Shown here piece by piece: positions 51,914 to 63,316 of a stretch of DNA of 64,000 nucleotides (positions are counted from its first letter, which is position 1; each line of letters begins with the position of its first letter). The DNA is from Pelagibius sp028280305 (GTDB lineage: Bacteria; Pseudomonadota; Alphaproteobacteria; Kiloniellales; Kiloniellaceae), in NCBI RefSeq assembly GCF_965233615.1, contig NZ_OZ247495.1, one strand, 5' to 3'. The notes beneath the pieces are model-generated. The model ran no database searches and was not told the DNA's origin. It worked only from the letters and a program-made list of their open reading frames with translations. A program made the translations under genes and the position numbers.

Positions 51914-52008
51914 AGCCTCACTTATACGCCCTGCCGCTTCCGGGCGCTTGATCGCGGTTGCAGCGCCGGCCGCAGAGTCTGGCCTGCCCCGGGGGGGTCC
52001 CGATAGCC

Positions 52009-52689
52009 CTATTGCCGTTCCAGGGTGATCAGGGAGCCGTCGGGGGCGGGAAAGGTGACCTGGGCAATATCGCAGTCCGGGCCGTACCAGACATCGCGCT
52101 CGATCTCGCCGGTCAGGCGGAAATGGCGGGTCTGGACCGGCCGTCCGGCCACCGTCACGGCTTCCTCCCCCAAGTCCTCGGTCTTCACCACCTTGGTGCG
52201 CCCGTCGATGGTGCCGAAGAGCACCTGGGTCTGCGGAGTATCGCGGTGCCACAGGCTCGCCGGAATGACGAAACCGGAGACGTCGAAACCGACATCGTTC
52301 ACCGTGCCGCGCAGGGCCCCTTCGCTGTAGGCCGACTTCACCCGCCAGAGCCGGCCATCGTCGTCCGTCGCCGAGATCAGGGACTGCAGCCGCCCGTCGC
52401 GCCAGACCTCCTCGGCCCGATGGGTGAAACGGAAAACCGTGATTCCCAGCAGCGTGACGGCAATATCGATGGTCACCTCAACGACGAGATCGCCGTTGCG
52501 GCGCGAGAAATCGAAGCGATGCTCGCCGATGACGTTGCCGTGGCGCAGTACCAGGAACCGCCAGGAATCCTCCTGGGGCACCAGTTCAATGGCCGCGGTC
52601 GGCTTGGCCCGCAACAGACCCGCTGCGGCGAAGGCGCCGCCCATGATTGCGAGAGCGCCGCGACGCCCGTATCCGATAGGAGAATCCAT
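52009..52689 (-). CDS. DUF6134-like exported protein
   Basis: 226 residues. A twin-arginine-like start (GYGRRGALAIMGGAFAAAGL) suggests a Tat signal, though the pattern is imperfect. The rest is beta-rich (SWRFLVLRHGNVIGEHRFDF, ITVFRFTHRAEEVWRDGRLQ, and DVWYGPDCDIAQVTFPAPDG at the end), like the small exported family I know as DUF6134. Role unknown. Divergent from nudC. Confidence 0.6.
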   Translation of the reverse strand: MDSPIGYGRRGALAIMGGAFAAAGLLRAKPTAAIELVPQEDSWRFLVLRHGNVIGEHRFDFSRRNGDLVVEVTIDIAVTLLGITVFRFTHRAEEVWRDGRLQSLISATDDDGRLWRVKSAYSEGALRGTVNDVGFDVSGFVIPASLWHRDTPQTQVLFGTIDGRTKVVKTEDLGEEAVTVAGRPVQTRHFRLTGEIERDVWYGPDCDIAQVTFPAPDGSLITLERQ

Positions 52690-52821
52690 TGCACCGTAAA
52701 CTGCGGCAAGGCCGGTGGCGGCGCAAGGCGCAGAACACTGACGGGACGGTTTCCGCCGTCAAAGACCCCTGGTGCAAGAGGGTGATTGCAAGCCGCCCAA
52801 GGCCTGTGCCACCTTCCGGCC

Positions 52822-53754
52822 ATGTCCCCGAGGAAAAACCCGACCCCCAATTTCTATGCCGGGGTCCCGCTCGACCGTGTCGACCAGCGCCGGGCCGATG
52901 CGGCCTATATCGAAAGCCTGGTGAGCGATCCGGCCTGTGTGATCGTGCCGGTCTGGCGCGCCATGCATCTGGTCGCGGCGGAAGCCGAAGCGGTCTGGCT
53001 GCGCCGCGCCGAAGCCGGCCATCTGGTCGAGCTGGCGCGGGAAAGCGTTTTCCTGGGCCTCCGCGGCGAGACCGCCTATCTGGCCGTCGACCTCTCCCAC
53101 CTGGAGGCACCGGAGCAGGACCCGGTTCTCGCCAGCCACGGCAGTTTCCAGGACCTGAGGGCGGTCGGCCCGGTTATGAACCGCCGCGACTCGGCGATCC
53201 TGGCCTACGCCCGGGGGCTCGCCCACTGGCACGCGCGGCACGGGTTCTGCGGCGTCTGCGGCAGCGCCACGATCAGTGAAAAGGCCGGCCACCAGCGGCG
53301 CTGCAGCAACCCGGACTGCGGCGCCGTGCACTTTCCGCGCACCGACCCGGCGGTGATCATGCTGGTGCACGACGGCGGCGACCGCTGTCTGCTGGGCCGC
53401 CAGCCGATCTGGCCGCCGGGCATGCATTCGACCCTGGCCGGTTTCGTCGAGCCGGGTGAGAGCCTGGAAGAAGCCGTGGCCCGCGAAATCTATGAAGAAG
53501 TCGCCTTGCCGGTGGCGGTGGAGGACGTGGTCTATCATTCCTCCCAGCCCTGGCCCTTTCCTTCCTCGATCATGCTGGGCTTCTACGCCCGCAGCGATTT
53601 TGCCGAACCGGTGCCGGCCGAGGACGAGATCGAGAGCGCGGCCTGGTTCACCCGCGCCGAGCTTCGGGCCTCGCCGGAAGACGAGACCTTCAAGCTGCCG
53701 CGGCGCGATTCCATCGCCCGCCGCCTAATCGAGGACTGGCTGGCGGAAGGCTAG
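52822..53754 (+). CDS. nudC: NAD(+) diphosphatase NudC
   Basis: 310-residue Nudix hydrolase that splits NADH/NAD+ (and NAD-capped RNA). Zinc ribbon CGVCGSATISEKAGHQRRC with a second Cys pair (NPDCGAVHFPR). Nudix box GFVEPGESLEEAVAREIYEE is complete in its Glu residues; the family motif SQPWPFPSS follows. ATG at 52822 chosen over an earlier start that would add 12 residues. Confidence 0.95.
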   Translation: MSPRKNPTPNFYAGVPLDRVDQRRADAAYIESLVSDPACVIVPVWRAMHLVAAEAEAVWLRRAEAGHLVELARESVFLGLRGETAYLAVDLSHLEAPEQDPVLASHGSFQDLRAVGPVMNRRDSAILAYARGLAHWHARHGFCGVCGSATISEKAGHQRRCSNPDCGAVHFPRTDPAVIMLVHDGGDRCLLGRQPIWPPGMHSTLAGFVEPGESLEEAVAREIYEEVALPVAVEDVVYHSSQPWPFPSSIMLGFYARSDFAEPVPAEDEIESAAWFTRAELRASPEDETFKLPRRDSIARRLIEDWLAEG

Positions 53755-53805
53755 ATTTGTCTTTCGGCTTGTGCCGGAGCGGGCCGGTGCCGAACGAGCC
53801 AGCGA

Positions 53806-54678
53806 TTAGCTGGAAACCGGCTTGCCGCGGAAATCGGCGCCGGGATAGACGCCCAGGATCTTGACCTCCCGGGAGAAGAAGCTGAGTTCCTCCAGCGCCA
53901 GGCGCACCAGGCGTTCGTCGGGGTGGCCTTCGATGTCGGCAAAGAACTGGGCCACGGTGAAACTGCCATCGATGATGTAGCTTTCCAGCTTGGTAATGTT
54001 CACGCCGTTGGTGGCAAAGCCCCCCAATGACTTGTAGAGCGCCGCCGGCACCGAGCGTACCCGGAACACGAAGGTGGTGATTACCAGGCCGTCGTCCGCC
54101 GGCGGATCGATCGGCTCCTGAGCCATCACAATGAATCGCGTGGTATTGTGCGGGATGTCCTGGATGTTGGGGTCCAGCACCTGCAGGCCGTAGATCTCCC
54201 CCGCCAGCGCCGAGGCCACCGCCGCCCGGGTCGGATCGCCCAGTTCGGCCACTTCCTTGGCCGCCCCCGCCGTATCGGCATGGGTGATCGGGGTCAGCCC
54301 TTCACGGCGGGTGTAGTGGCGGCACTGGGACAGTGCCTGCACGTGGCTGTGCACCGTCTGCACCTGGTCGCGGCTTGCGCCCTTCACCGCCAGCAGTTGA
54401 TGTTCGACCTTCTGGAAATGCTCGCCGACGATATGCAGGCCGGATTCAGGCAGCAGATGGTGGATGTCGGCCACCCGGCCGGCGCTGGAGTTCTCGATCG
54501 GGATCATGGCGAAGTGCGCCTTGCCGTCGCGCACCGCGGCAAAGGTGTCCTCGAACGAGACGCAGGAAAGGGTGGCCATCTCCGGAAAAGCGGCCCGGCA
54601 GGCCATATCCGAATAGGCCCCGGGGACACCCTGAAAGGCAATAACGTTCTCCGGCGCCGCTGCGGGGGCCTCTGCCAT
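53806..54678 (-). CDS. pheA: Prephenate dehydratase
   Basis: 290 residues, monofunctional. Converts prephenate to phenylpyruvate for phenylalanine. IAFQGVPGAYSDMACRAAFP, FAMIPIENSSAGRVADIHHL and the catalytic NTTRFIVM are present. A C-terminal ACT domain (SVPAALYKSLGGFATNGVNI, TKLESY) should mediate Phe inhibition. AAGGG six bases before ATG 54678 fixes the start; kdsB ends 71 bases upstream on the same strand. Confidence 0.95.
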   Translation of the reverse strand: MAEAPAAAPENVIAFQGVPGAYSDMACRAAFPEMATLSCVSFEDTFAAVRDGKAHFAMIPIENSSAGRVADIHHLLPESGLHIVGEHFQKVEHQLLAVKGASRDQVQTVHSHVQALSQCRHYTRREGLTPITHADTAGAAKEVAELGDPTRAAVASALAGEIYGLQVLDPNIQDIPHNTTRFIVMAQEPIDPPADDGLVITTFVFRVRSVPAALYKSLGGFATNGVNITKLESYIIDGSFTVAQFFADIEGHPDERLVRLALEELSFFSREVKILGVYPGADFRGKPVSS

Positions 54679-54749
54679 GTCCAACCCTTCTCATCCGCTG
54701 ATCCGGGCTGTCCGAAAGGGACGCCCGAAAGACTGAAAATGCTGCGAAA

Positions 54750-55559
54750 TCAGGCCTGCTTTGACGCCAAGAGCGCCCGGGCCCGCTCCAAATCGGCGGG
54801 AGTATCGACGCCGAGCGGCAGGGTGTCAACGCGGGCCACATCCAGGCGCAGACCGGCTTCCAGGGCCCGAAGCTGCTCCAGACGCTCGCGCTTTTCCAGC
54901 GGCGAGGGTGGCAGGGAGACAAAGGTTTCCAGCGCCGCGCGGCGATAGCTGTAGATGCCGATGTGGTGGTAGAGCGGCTGGGGCGCTGCGGCATCGCCTT
55001 TGCCGGATGAAGCATCCCAGGGATCGTAGGGCACCGGGGCCCGGCTGAAGTAAAGCGCCCGGGCGATATCCGCCCCCTCGGGAAAACTGACCGCCGCCTT
55101 CACCACGTTGGGGTTGCAGCGTTCCGCCGGGTTGCTGATTTCAACCACCAGGCTGGCGATATCGACGGCGGGGTCGGCCAGCGGCCGCAGCACCGCCTGC
55201 ACCGCCGCGATTTCCAGGGTCGGCAGATCGCCCTGAAGGTTCACCACCGCATTGTGCCGCCCCTCCGGGTCGACCGCCTGAAGGGCTTCGTAAATGCGGT
55301 CCGACCCGCTGGGATGATCGGCGCGGGTCAGCACCGCCTCGCCGCCCGCCGCCGTGATGGCCTCGGCGATTTCCGCTTCGGCACAGGCGACCACCACCGG
55401 GCCGACGCCGGCCTCCACCGCGCGCCGCCAGACATGGACGATCATCGCCTCGCCATGGATGTCCGCCAGGGGTTTGTCCGGCAGCCGGATCGAGGCCAGT
55501 CGCGCCGGAATCAGCACAATTGGATTCAAGCCGGCGGGGTTCAAGTCTGCCGATTTCAT
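54750..55559 (-). CDS. kdsB: 3-deoxy-manno-octulosonate cytidylyltransferase
   Basis: 269 residues from ATG 55559. Activates KDO with CTP for lipopolysaccharide. PIVLIPARLASIRLPDKPLA is the nucleotide-binding start; ADHPSGSDRIYEAL, VVNLQGDLPTLE and HHIGIYSYRRAALETFVSLP are diagnostic. ATG at 55592 would also be in frame, and neither has a clear ribosome site. Length exceeds the E. coli 248 only by the N-terminal tail. Indicates an LPS-bearing Gram-negative. Confidence 0.94.
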   Translation of the reverse strand: MKSADLNPAGLNPIVLIPARLASIRLPDKPLADIHGEAMIVHVWRRAVEAGVGPVVVACAEAEIAEAITAAGGEAVLTRADHPSGSDRIYEALQAVDPEGRHNAVVNLQGDLPTLEIAAVQAVLRPLADPAVDIASLVVEISNPAERCNPNVVKAAVSFPEGADIARALYFSRAPVPYDPWDASSGKGDAAAPQPLYHHIGIYSYRRAALETFVSLPPSPLEKRERLEQLRALEAGLRLDVARVDTLPLGVDTPADLERARALLASKQA

Positions 55560-55826
55560 GGGCTTGGAGTCGGCGGATGGGGCGGAGGGCATGGGAAAGG
55601 CGAAGCTCTGATCTGGATTCTCGTAACGAATCGGGCCGCGAACCGCCCTCTCAGGACGGAGCGGGCGGCCGGAAACGGCGACCCTAGCGAGGCTGCAGGC
55701 GATGAAAAGGACTTTTTTCACCTCTCCGGGGGCAATATACCTAGGGAAACGTCCTGGGGCTATTGAATGCCCGGATTGGCAGGGCTATTGTCCCGCCGGA
55801 TCACTAAGAAAAGCAAGGGTTTGCCC

Positions 55827-56375
55827 ATGGCTTCGTCGTTGGAATCAAACAAGATCGCCGCCGCCGTCTTGACGGCCGGCGTCATTGCCATGATGTCCGG
55901 ATTTGCCGCTGAACTTCTCTATCATCCCCAAGAGCTGGAAGAGAACGTCTACACGGTCGCCGTTGCCGAAGGCGGCGAGACCGCGGCAGCGGCGGTGGCC
56001 GAGGAGCCGGCGCTGGCCCCGATCGGCCCGCTTCTGGCCTCTGCCGACGCGGCCAATGGCGAAACAGTCGCCCGGAAATGCACCGCCTGCCACAGCTTTG
56101 ACGAGGGCGGCCCGACCAAGGTCGGCCCCAACCTCTACGACATCGTCAATCGCCAGATCACCAACTACGACGGCTTTGCCTTTTCCGATGCATTGGTGGC
56201 GAAGGCCGATCAGGCCTGGGACTACGAGAACCTGAACGGCTTCCTGCACCGCCCGCGGGATTGGGCGCCGGGCACCAAGATGTCCTTCGCCGGCCTGCGC
56301 AAGGAAAGTGACCGCGCCGACCTGATCGCCTACCTGCGCAACCTCAGCGGCAGCCCGGCCCCCTTGCCGGAGTAA
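55827..56375 (+). CDS. cycM: Membrane-anchored cytochrome c (CycM type)
   Basis: 182 residues. An uncleaved N-terminal helix (IAAAVLTAGVIAMMSGFAAE) anchors it; an Ala/Glu-rich linker follows. The class I haem site is CTACH near residue 86, and the axial Met is in GTKMSFAGL. CycM proteins pass electrons from bc1 to cytochrome oxidase in alphaproteobacteria. A rho-independent terminator follows. Confidence 0.9.
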   Translation: MASSLESNKIAAAVLTAGVIAMMSGFAAELLYHPQELEENVYTVAVAEGGETAAAAVAEEPALAPIGPLLASADAANGETVARKCTACHSFDEGGPTKVGPNLYDIVNRQITNYDGFAFSDALVAKADQAWDYENLNGFLHRPRDWAPGTKMSFAGLRKESDRADLIAYLRNLSGSPAPLPE

Positions 56376-56394
56376 TCGCAACCCCATAGTTTCG

Positions 56395-56436
56395 AACGGC
56401 CCGCGCGGAAGCCTTCCCGTGGGCCGTTTTCTTTTG
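56395..56436 (+). terminator. Rho-independent terminator of the cytochrome c gene
   Basis: AACGGCCC (56395-56402) pairs with GGGCCGTT (56421-56428), the tract TTTTCTTTTG follows. Typical intrinsic terminator, 20 bases after the stop. Confidence 0.85.
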
Positions 56437-56459
56437 TTCTTCACAGTGAGGCGCCTGAG

Positions 56460-57263
56460 ATGAGCACCGCCGAGGAAACCTGCCCGCAGGAATTCGTCGA
56501 TCTGGCCGGCCGGCTGGCAGAGGCGGCCCGGGCCATCGCCAGGCAGTATTTCCGCCAAGGCCTCGCCATCGAGGACAAGCCCGACGAAAGCCCGGTGACC
56601 CTTGCCGACCGCGAGGCGGAAGCGGCCATGCGCAAGCTGATCGGCGCGGCCTTTCCCGGCCATGGGATCTTCGGCGAGGAGTTCGGCGTCGAAAACCCGG
56701 AGGCCGAATTCGTCTGGGTCCTCGACCCCATCGACGGCACCAAGCGTTTCATCACCGGCAACCCCCTGTTCGGCAGCCTGATCGCCCTGCTCCACAAGCA
56801 AAAGCCGGTCCTCGGTGTGATCGACATGCCGATCCTGGAGGAACGGTGGCTGGGCGTCGCCGGTCGGCCCACGACCTTCACCGACCGCCAGGGCAGCCGC
56901 GAAGCGCGGGTCAGACCCTGCCCCGGATTGGATCAGGCGACGGTCCTCTCGACCGCGCCGGAGATGTTCCAGGGCGCCGACGGCCCGGCCTTTCAGCGCC
57001 TGCGCCAGAGCGCCAAGCTGACCCTCTACGGCGGCGACTGCTTCAACTACGGTCTGCTGGCCAGCGGTTTTGCTGACATTGTGATCGAAGCCGATCTGGC
57101 GCCCTATGACTATCTGGCCCACACGGCGATCATCACCGGCGCCGGCGGCATCGTGACCGACTGGCAGGGCGCGGCGCTGAACCTGAAGTCCGACGGGCGC
57201 GTGCTCTGCGCCGGCAACGCCGCCTGCCACGCCGACGCGATCAAGCTGCTCGCCGCCACCTGA
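56460..57263 (+). CDS. hisN: Histidinol-phosphatase (inositol monophosphatase type)
   Basis: 267 residues of the IMPase fold. Metal-binding motifs GHGIFGEEFG and WVLDPIDGTKRFITGNPLFG, the latter in the form typical of HisN. The C-terminal GDCFNYGLLASGFADIVIEA carries the last Asp-type site. Likely removes phosphate from histidinol-P; inositol phosphatase or 3'-phosphoadenosine phosphatase are less likely. Confidence 0.88.
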   Translation: MSTAEETCPQEFVDLAGRLAEAARAIARQYFRQGLAIEDKPDESPVTLADREAEAAMRKLIGAAFPGHGIFGEEFGVENPEAEFVWVLDPIDGTKRFITGNPLFGSLIALLHKQKPVLGVIDMPILEERWLGVAGRPTTFTDRQGSREARVRPCPGLDQATVLSTAPEMFQGADGPAFQRLRQSAKLTLYGGDCFNYGLLASGFADIVIEADLAPYDYLAHTAIITGAGGIVTDWQGAALNLKSDGRVLCAGNAACHADAIKLLAAT

Positions 57264-57496
57264 CACCCGGGCCCTGCCTGCCATTTTGTTGCTGCGAAGC
57301 AATGAATTCGTCGTAACAATAGGGCGAGCGGGCTTGTTTAGGGGGGATTCGCTGCCTAATTCGGTCTAGAATCGGTTGCGAACAGGGACAAAAGCGTAGG
57401 CCGGAGGCAGCCGGTTGGTCCAAAGCGCTCTCCATCGCTGGATAAGCGACGGAAAGTGCCGAAAAACGACCCGGTCACGCGGAAAGGGATTTGCGA

Positions 57497-59341
57497 ATGA
57501 TTGAACGCCCCCGTCTTCCATGGCGCAGCGCTACGGCAATGGTCGCTCTTTGCCTTGCCGCAATGCTCCCACTCAGCGTTACCGCAGAAGAAAAGGTCAC
57601 GAAAAGCTGGGCCATCGCCGAATTCGGCGAACCGCTTTATGACGAGACCATGGAGCATTGGCCCTATGCCAATCCGGACGCACCGAAGGGCGGTCAGATC
57701 ACGCTGGGCGCGTTCGGTTCTTTCGATACTTTCAATCCCTACATCCTGAAGGGCGAGTTTCCTTCCTCCATCGGTCTGATCTACGACTCGCTGATGGAGG
57801 GGTCAGCCGACGAACTGGTCAGCGCTTACGGCGTCATCGCCGAGAGCGTCGAGTATCCGGAAGACAAGAGCTGGGCGATCTTCAATATCCGCCCGGAGGC
57901 GCGCTTTCATGACGGCGTGCCGATTACCGCCGCCGACTTCAAGTTCACCTTCGACACCATTCGCGAGCATGGCCGGCCGTTCCTGAAATCCTTCTACGAC
58001 GATGTCGAGAGCGCGGAGGTCCTGTCGGATCACCGCATCCGTTTCAACTTCCGCACCCGCGATTCGATGAAACCGATCACCATTGTCGCCGGCACCTCGC
58101 CCCAGCCGCGGCACTACTGGGAGACGCGCGACATCTCCAAAACGACCTTGGAGCCGCCGCTCGGATCCGGCCCCTACCGGATCAAGAGCATGGAGCCGGG
58201 CCGCAACATCGTCTACGAGCGGGTCGAGGACTATTGGGCCGCCGACCTGCCGGTCAACCGCGGGCGCTACAACTTCGACATCATCCGCTACGACTACTAC
58301 CGCGACCAGACGGTGCAGTTCGAAGCCTTCAAGGCCGGCAAGATCGACTACCGCGGCGAAGGCGAAGTGAAGCGCTGGTTTACCGGCTATGACATCCCCC
58401 AGGTGGACAACGGCCAGATCGTCAAGGTCGCGCAAGCCAACAACAATCCGCGCGGCATCGGCGCCTTCTTCATCAATAACCGCCGCGAGAAGTTCAAGGA
58501 CCGGCGGGTTCGCGAAGCCATCGTCCATCTCTATGACTTCGAGGCGATCCAGCGCACCCTGCTGTTCGACCAGTACCGGCGGATCAAGAGTTATTTCCCC
58601 AATTCCGACTTCGGCGTTTCCGGCCCGCCGACGCCGGAGGAAATCGCCGTCCTGGAACCCTACCGCGATCAACTGCCGCCGGAGGTCTTCAACGAAGCCT
58701 TCGAGCCGCCGAAGAGCGACGGCAGCGGTCGCAACCGGCAAAACCTGCGACAAGCGATTGCACTGTTCAAGGAAGCCGGTTGGGAACTGCGCGACGGCAA
58801 GATGGTGAATGCGCAAAGCGGCGAACAGTTCCAGTTGCAGATCATCACCGCCTCGCCGCCGACCCTGCGCATGGCCGAACCCTTTGTGCAATCCATGCGG
58901 CGGGCCGGACTCGATGCCTCGATCCGGCTGGTCGACCCCTCGCAGTGGCGGGTGATCGGGGATGAGTTTGATTTCGACATGAGCACCGGCCGGCTGAACT
59001 TCTTCCCGCCGCCGGGCACCGAACTGCGGTCCTACTTCGGCTCCGAAGCCGCCGACCTGCGCGGTTCGGCCAACTCCATGGGCATCAAGAACCCTGTGGC
59101 CGATGAACTGATCGAAAAAATCATCACCGCTGAAGATTTGGATACCTTGAAAGCGACGACCCGCGCCCTGGACCGGGTGTTGCTCTGGAACCACTATCTG
59201 GTGCCGGTGTACTACCCGAACGAAAGCTGGTTCGCCTACTGGGACAAGTTCGGCATCCCGGAGAAGACGGCCCGCTACGGCGCCGGATTCTCCAGTACAT
59301 GGTGGTACGATGAAGCGCGCGCCGCCGCGCTCACCAACTGA
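57497..59341 (+). CDS. yejA: Oligopeptide/microcin-type ABC transporter substrate-binding protein YejA
   Basis: 614 residues, periplasmic SBP family 5. Signal peptide (ATAMVALCLAAMLPLSVTA). Landmarks: AIAEFGEPLYDETMEHWPYA, NPDAPKGGQITLGAFGSFDT, the ABC-type LGSGPYRI and FINNRREKFKDRRVREAIVH. ATG 57497 has AAGGGA at -14 to -9. First gene of yejABEF, which imports peptides (and microcin C in E. coli). Confidence 0.94.
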   Translation: MIERPRLPWRSATAMVALCLAAMLPLSVTAEEKVTKSWAIAEFGEPLYDETMEHWPYANPDAPKGGQITLGAFGSFDTFNPYILKGEFPSSIGLIYDSLMEGSADELVSAYGVIAESVEYPEDKSWAIFNIRPEARFHDGVPITAADFKFTFDTIREHGRPFLKSFYDDVESAEVLSDHRIRFNFRTRDSMKPITIVAGTSPQPRHYWETRDISKTTLEPPLGSGPYRIKSMEPGRNIVYERVEDYWAADLPVNRGRYNFDIIRYDYYRDQTVQFEAFKAGKIDYRGEGEVKRWFTGYDIPQVDNGQIVKVAQANNNPRGIGAFFINNRREKFKDRRVREAIVHLYDFEAIQRTLLFDQYRRIKSYFPNSDFGVSGPPTPEEIAVLEPYRDQLPPEVFNEAFEPPKSDGSGRNRQNLRQAIALFKEAGWELRDGKMVNAQSGEQFQLQIITASPPTLRMAEPFVQSMRRAGLDASIRLVDPSQWRVIGDEFDFDMSTGRLNFFPPPGTELRSYFGSEAADLRGSANSMGIKNPVADELIEKIITAEDLDTLKATTRALDRVLLWNHYLVPVYYPNESWFAYWDKFGIPEKTARYGAGFSSTWWYDEARAAALTN

Positions 59342-59383
59342 TCCACCGCCCGCTGTGCAGCCCGGCCGGAACCTGATGCGCCT

Positions 59384-60496
59384 ATGCTAGCTTACATCGT
59401 CAGGCGGCTGTTTCTTATCATCCCGACCCTGCTCGGGATCATGATCATCAACTTCGTGATCGTGCAGCTTGCCCCCGGCGGGCCGGTGGAACAGATGATC
59501 GCCGAGTTGAGCGGTGAGGCCGTCGGTGCGACGGAACGGTTTTCGGGCGGTGGCGCCGATACCAATCAGCAGGTTCAGCAGAGCGGCGGCGGCGGCGAAA
59601 GAAGCCCCAACACCACCTATCGCGGTGCCCAAGGCCTCGACCCCGAGGTCATCGCCAAGATCGAGCGCATGTTCGGCTTCGACAAGCCGCTGCATGAACG
59701 TTTTCTGCTGATGATGGGCAACTATCTGCAGTTCGATTTCGGCGAGAGTTACTTTCGCGACCGCCGTGTTGTCGATCTCGTGCTGGAGAAGATGCCGGTC
59801 TCCATCTCCCTGGGGCTCTGGACGACGCTGCTGGTCTATCTGATTTCCATTCCCCTGGGCGTGGCCAAAGCGAAGCGCGACGGCAGCCGCTTCGACGTCT
59901 GGACCAGCGGCGTGGTGATCGTCGGCTACGCCGTACCCTCTTTCATCTTCGCCGTCCTCCTGATCGTGGTCTTCTCCGGCGGACGTTACCTGGACTGGTT
60001 CCCGCTGCGCGGCCTGGTGTCAGATGACTTCGATAGCCTGGGCCCGTTCCAGCAGGTCCTCGACTACCTCTGGCACATCACCCTGCCCATACTGGCTCTG
60101 GTGATCGGCGGCTTTGCCACCCTGACCATGCTGACCAAGAATTCCTTCCTCGATCAGGTCGGCCAGCAATACGTGCTGACCGCCCGCGCCAAGGGTCTGA
60201 CCGAACCGCAGGTGCTTTACGGTCATGTCTTCCGCAACGCCATGCTGATCGTCATCGCCGGCTTTCCCGGCGCTTTCGTTTCGATCCTCTTCACCGGCGC
60301 CCTGTTGATCGAGGTGATCTTCTCCCTGGACGGCCTCGGCCTGCTGGGCTTCGAAGCAGCGCTCAACCGCGACTATCCGGTGATGTTCGCAACGCTGTAC
60401 TTCTTCACCCTCCTGGGTCTGCTGATGCAGCTGGTCGGCGACATCACCTATACCATCGTCGATCCACGCATCGACTTCGAGAGCCGGGAGACCTGA
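59384..60496 (+). CDS. yejB: Peptide ABC transporter permease YejB
   Basis: 370 residues, six membrane helices. LAYIVRRLFLIIPTLLGIMI at the start; a Gly/Gln/Ser-rich periplasmic insert (residues about 45-85) is typical of YejB. The EAA loop is YVLTARAKGLTEPQVLYGHV. 42 bases after yejA, one base before yejE. Confidence 0.95.
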   Translation: MLAYIVRRLFLIIPTLLGIMIINFVIVQLAPGGPVEQMIAELSGEAVGATERFSGGGADTNQQVQQSGGGGERSPNTTYRGAQGLDPEVIAKIERMFGFDKPLHERFLLMMGNYLQFDFGESYFRDRRVVDLVLEKMPVSISLGLWTTLLVYLISIPLGVAKAKRDGSRFDVWTSGVVIVGYAVPSFIFAVLLIVVFSGGRYLDWFPLRGLVSDDFDSLGPFQQVLDYLWHITLPILALVIGGFATLTMLTKNSFLDQVGQQYVLTARAKGLTEPQVLYGHVFRNAMLIVIAGFPGAFVSILFTGALLIEVIFSLDGLGLLGFEAALNRDYPVMFATLYFFTLLGLLMQLVGDITYTIVDPRIDFESRET

Positions 60497-60497
60497 G

Positions 60498-61648
60498 ATG
60501 ACGGCGGTCCCGGCAAACGGCGAGAAGAAACGCAGCCGCCTCCTCGGCTTCCGGCTGTCGCCAATGAACCAGCGGCGTCTCGGCAACTTCCGCGCCAACA
60601 AACGCGGTTATTGGGCAACCTTGATCCTGGTGCCGATTTTCGTGCTCTCCCTCTTCGCCGAATTCATCGCCAACGACCGGCCGCTGTTCATCTGGTTCGA
60701 CGGCAAGCCCTATGCACCGGTTCTCTTCACCTACGCGGAAACAGTTTTTGGCGGCGAGTTCGAACTGGAGGCGGACTACAAGGACCCCTTCGTGATCGAA
60801 CTGATCGAGGAGAAAGGATGGATTCTGCATCCGCCAATTCCCTTCTCCTACAACACCATTGATTTCGATCTCACCAGCCCGGCGCCGACGGCACCGGACA
60901 GCCGGCACTGGCTGGGGACCGACGACCAGGCCCGCGACGTCGTGGCGCGGGTGATCTATGGATTCCGGATCTCGATGCTCTTCGGCCTGGCGCTGACGAT
61001 CATCTCCTCGGCCATCGGCGTCATGGCCGGCGCCGTGCAGGGTTACTTCGGCGGTTGGACCGATCTGCTGTTCCAGCGCTTTATCGAGATCTGGTCGGGG
61101 CTGCCGATCCTCTATCTTCTCATCATCATGGCCAGCGTCATCACGCCGGGATTCTTCCCGCTGCTGATCCTCATGCTGCTGTTTTCCTGGATGGGGCTGG
61201 TCGGCGTCGTGCGCGCCGAATTCCTGCGTGCCCGCAACTTCGACTATGTCCGCGCCGCCAGAGCGCTGGGCGCCTCCAACGCCGCCATCATGTATCGCCA
61301 CGTTCTGCCCAACGCCATGGTCGCCACCATCACCTTCATGCCGTTTATCCTCTCCGGTTCCGTCACGACACTGACCGCGCTCGACTTCCTCGGGTTCGGG
61401 CTGCCGCCCGGCTCGCCGTCGCTCGGCGAACTTCTGGCCCAGGGGAAGGCAAACCTGCAGGCCCCCTGGCTGGCGCTCACGGGCTTCGTCGTGATCGCCA
61501 TCATGCTGAGCCTGCTGGTCTTCATCGGCGAGGCGGTGCGCGACGCCTTCGATCCGCGCAAACTCTTTGCCGGCGCCCCGCCGCCCGAAGAAACCGGGGA
61601 CGACACCACGGCAACCGCGATGCCCGCCACGGCCAGGGGGAACGGCTG

Positions 61649-61649
<1 letters not shown>
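60498..61649 (+). CDS. yejE: Peptide ABC transporter permease YejE
   Basis: 383 residues. A basic N-terminal tail, SPMNQRRLGNFRANKRGYWA before TM1, a periplasmic loop with DSRHWLGTDDQARDVVARVI and an EAA loop FDYVRAARALGASNAAIMYR. Second permease of YejABEF. Stop overlaps the yejF ATG (TGATG). Confidence 0.95.
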
Positions 61650-63274
<1,625 letters not shown>

Positions 63275-63316
63275 TCCGGTCGCTCCCGACCCCCTTTTCC
63301 CTTATCCAGGATTACT

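Noticed and set aside
55845..57302. 485-residue leftward frame across the cytochrome c and hisN genes
   Set aside because: Antisense of two genes with clear haem and IMPase motifs.
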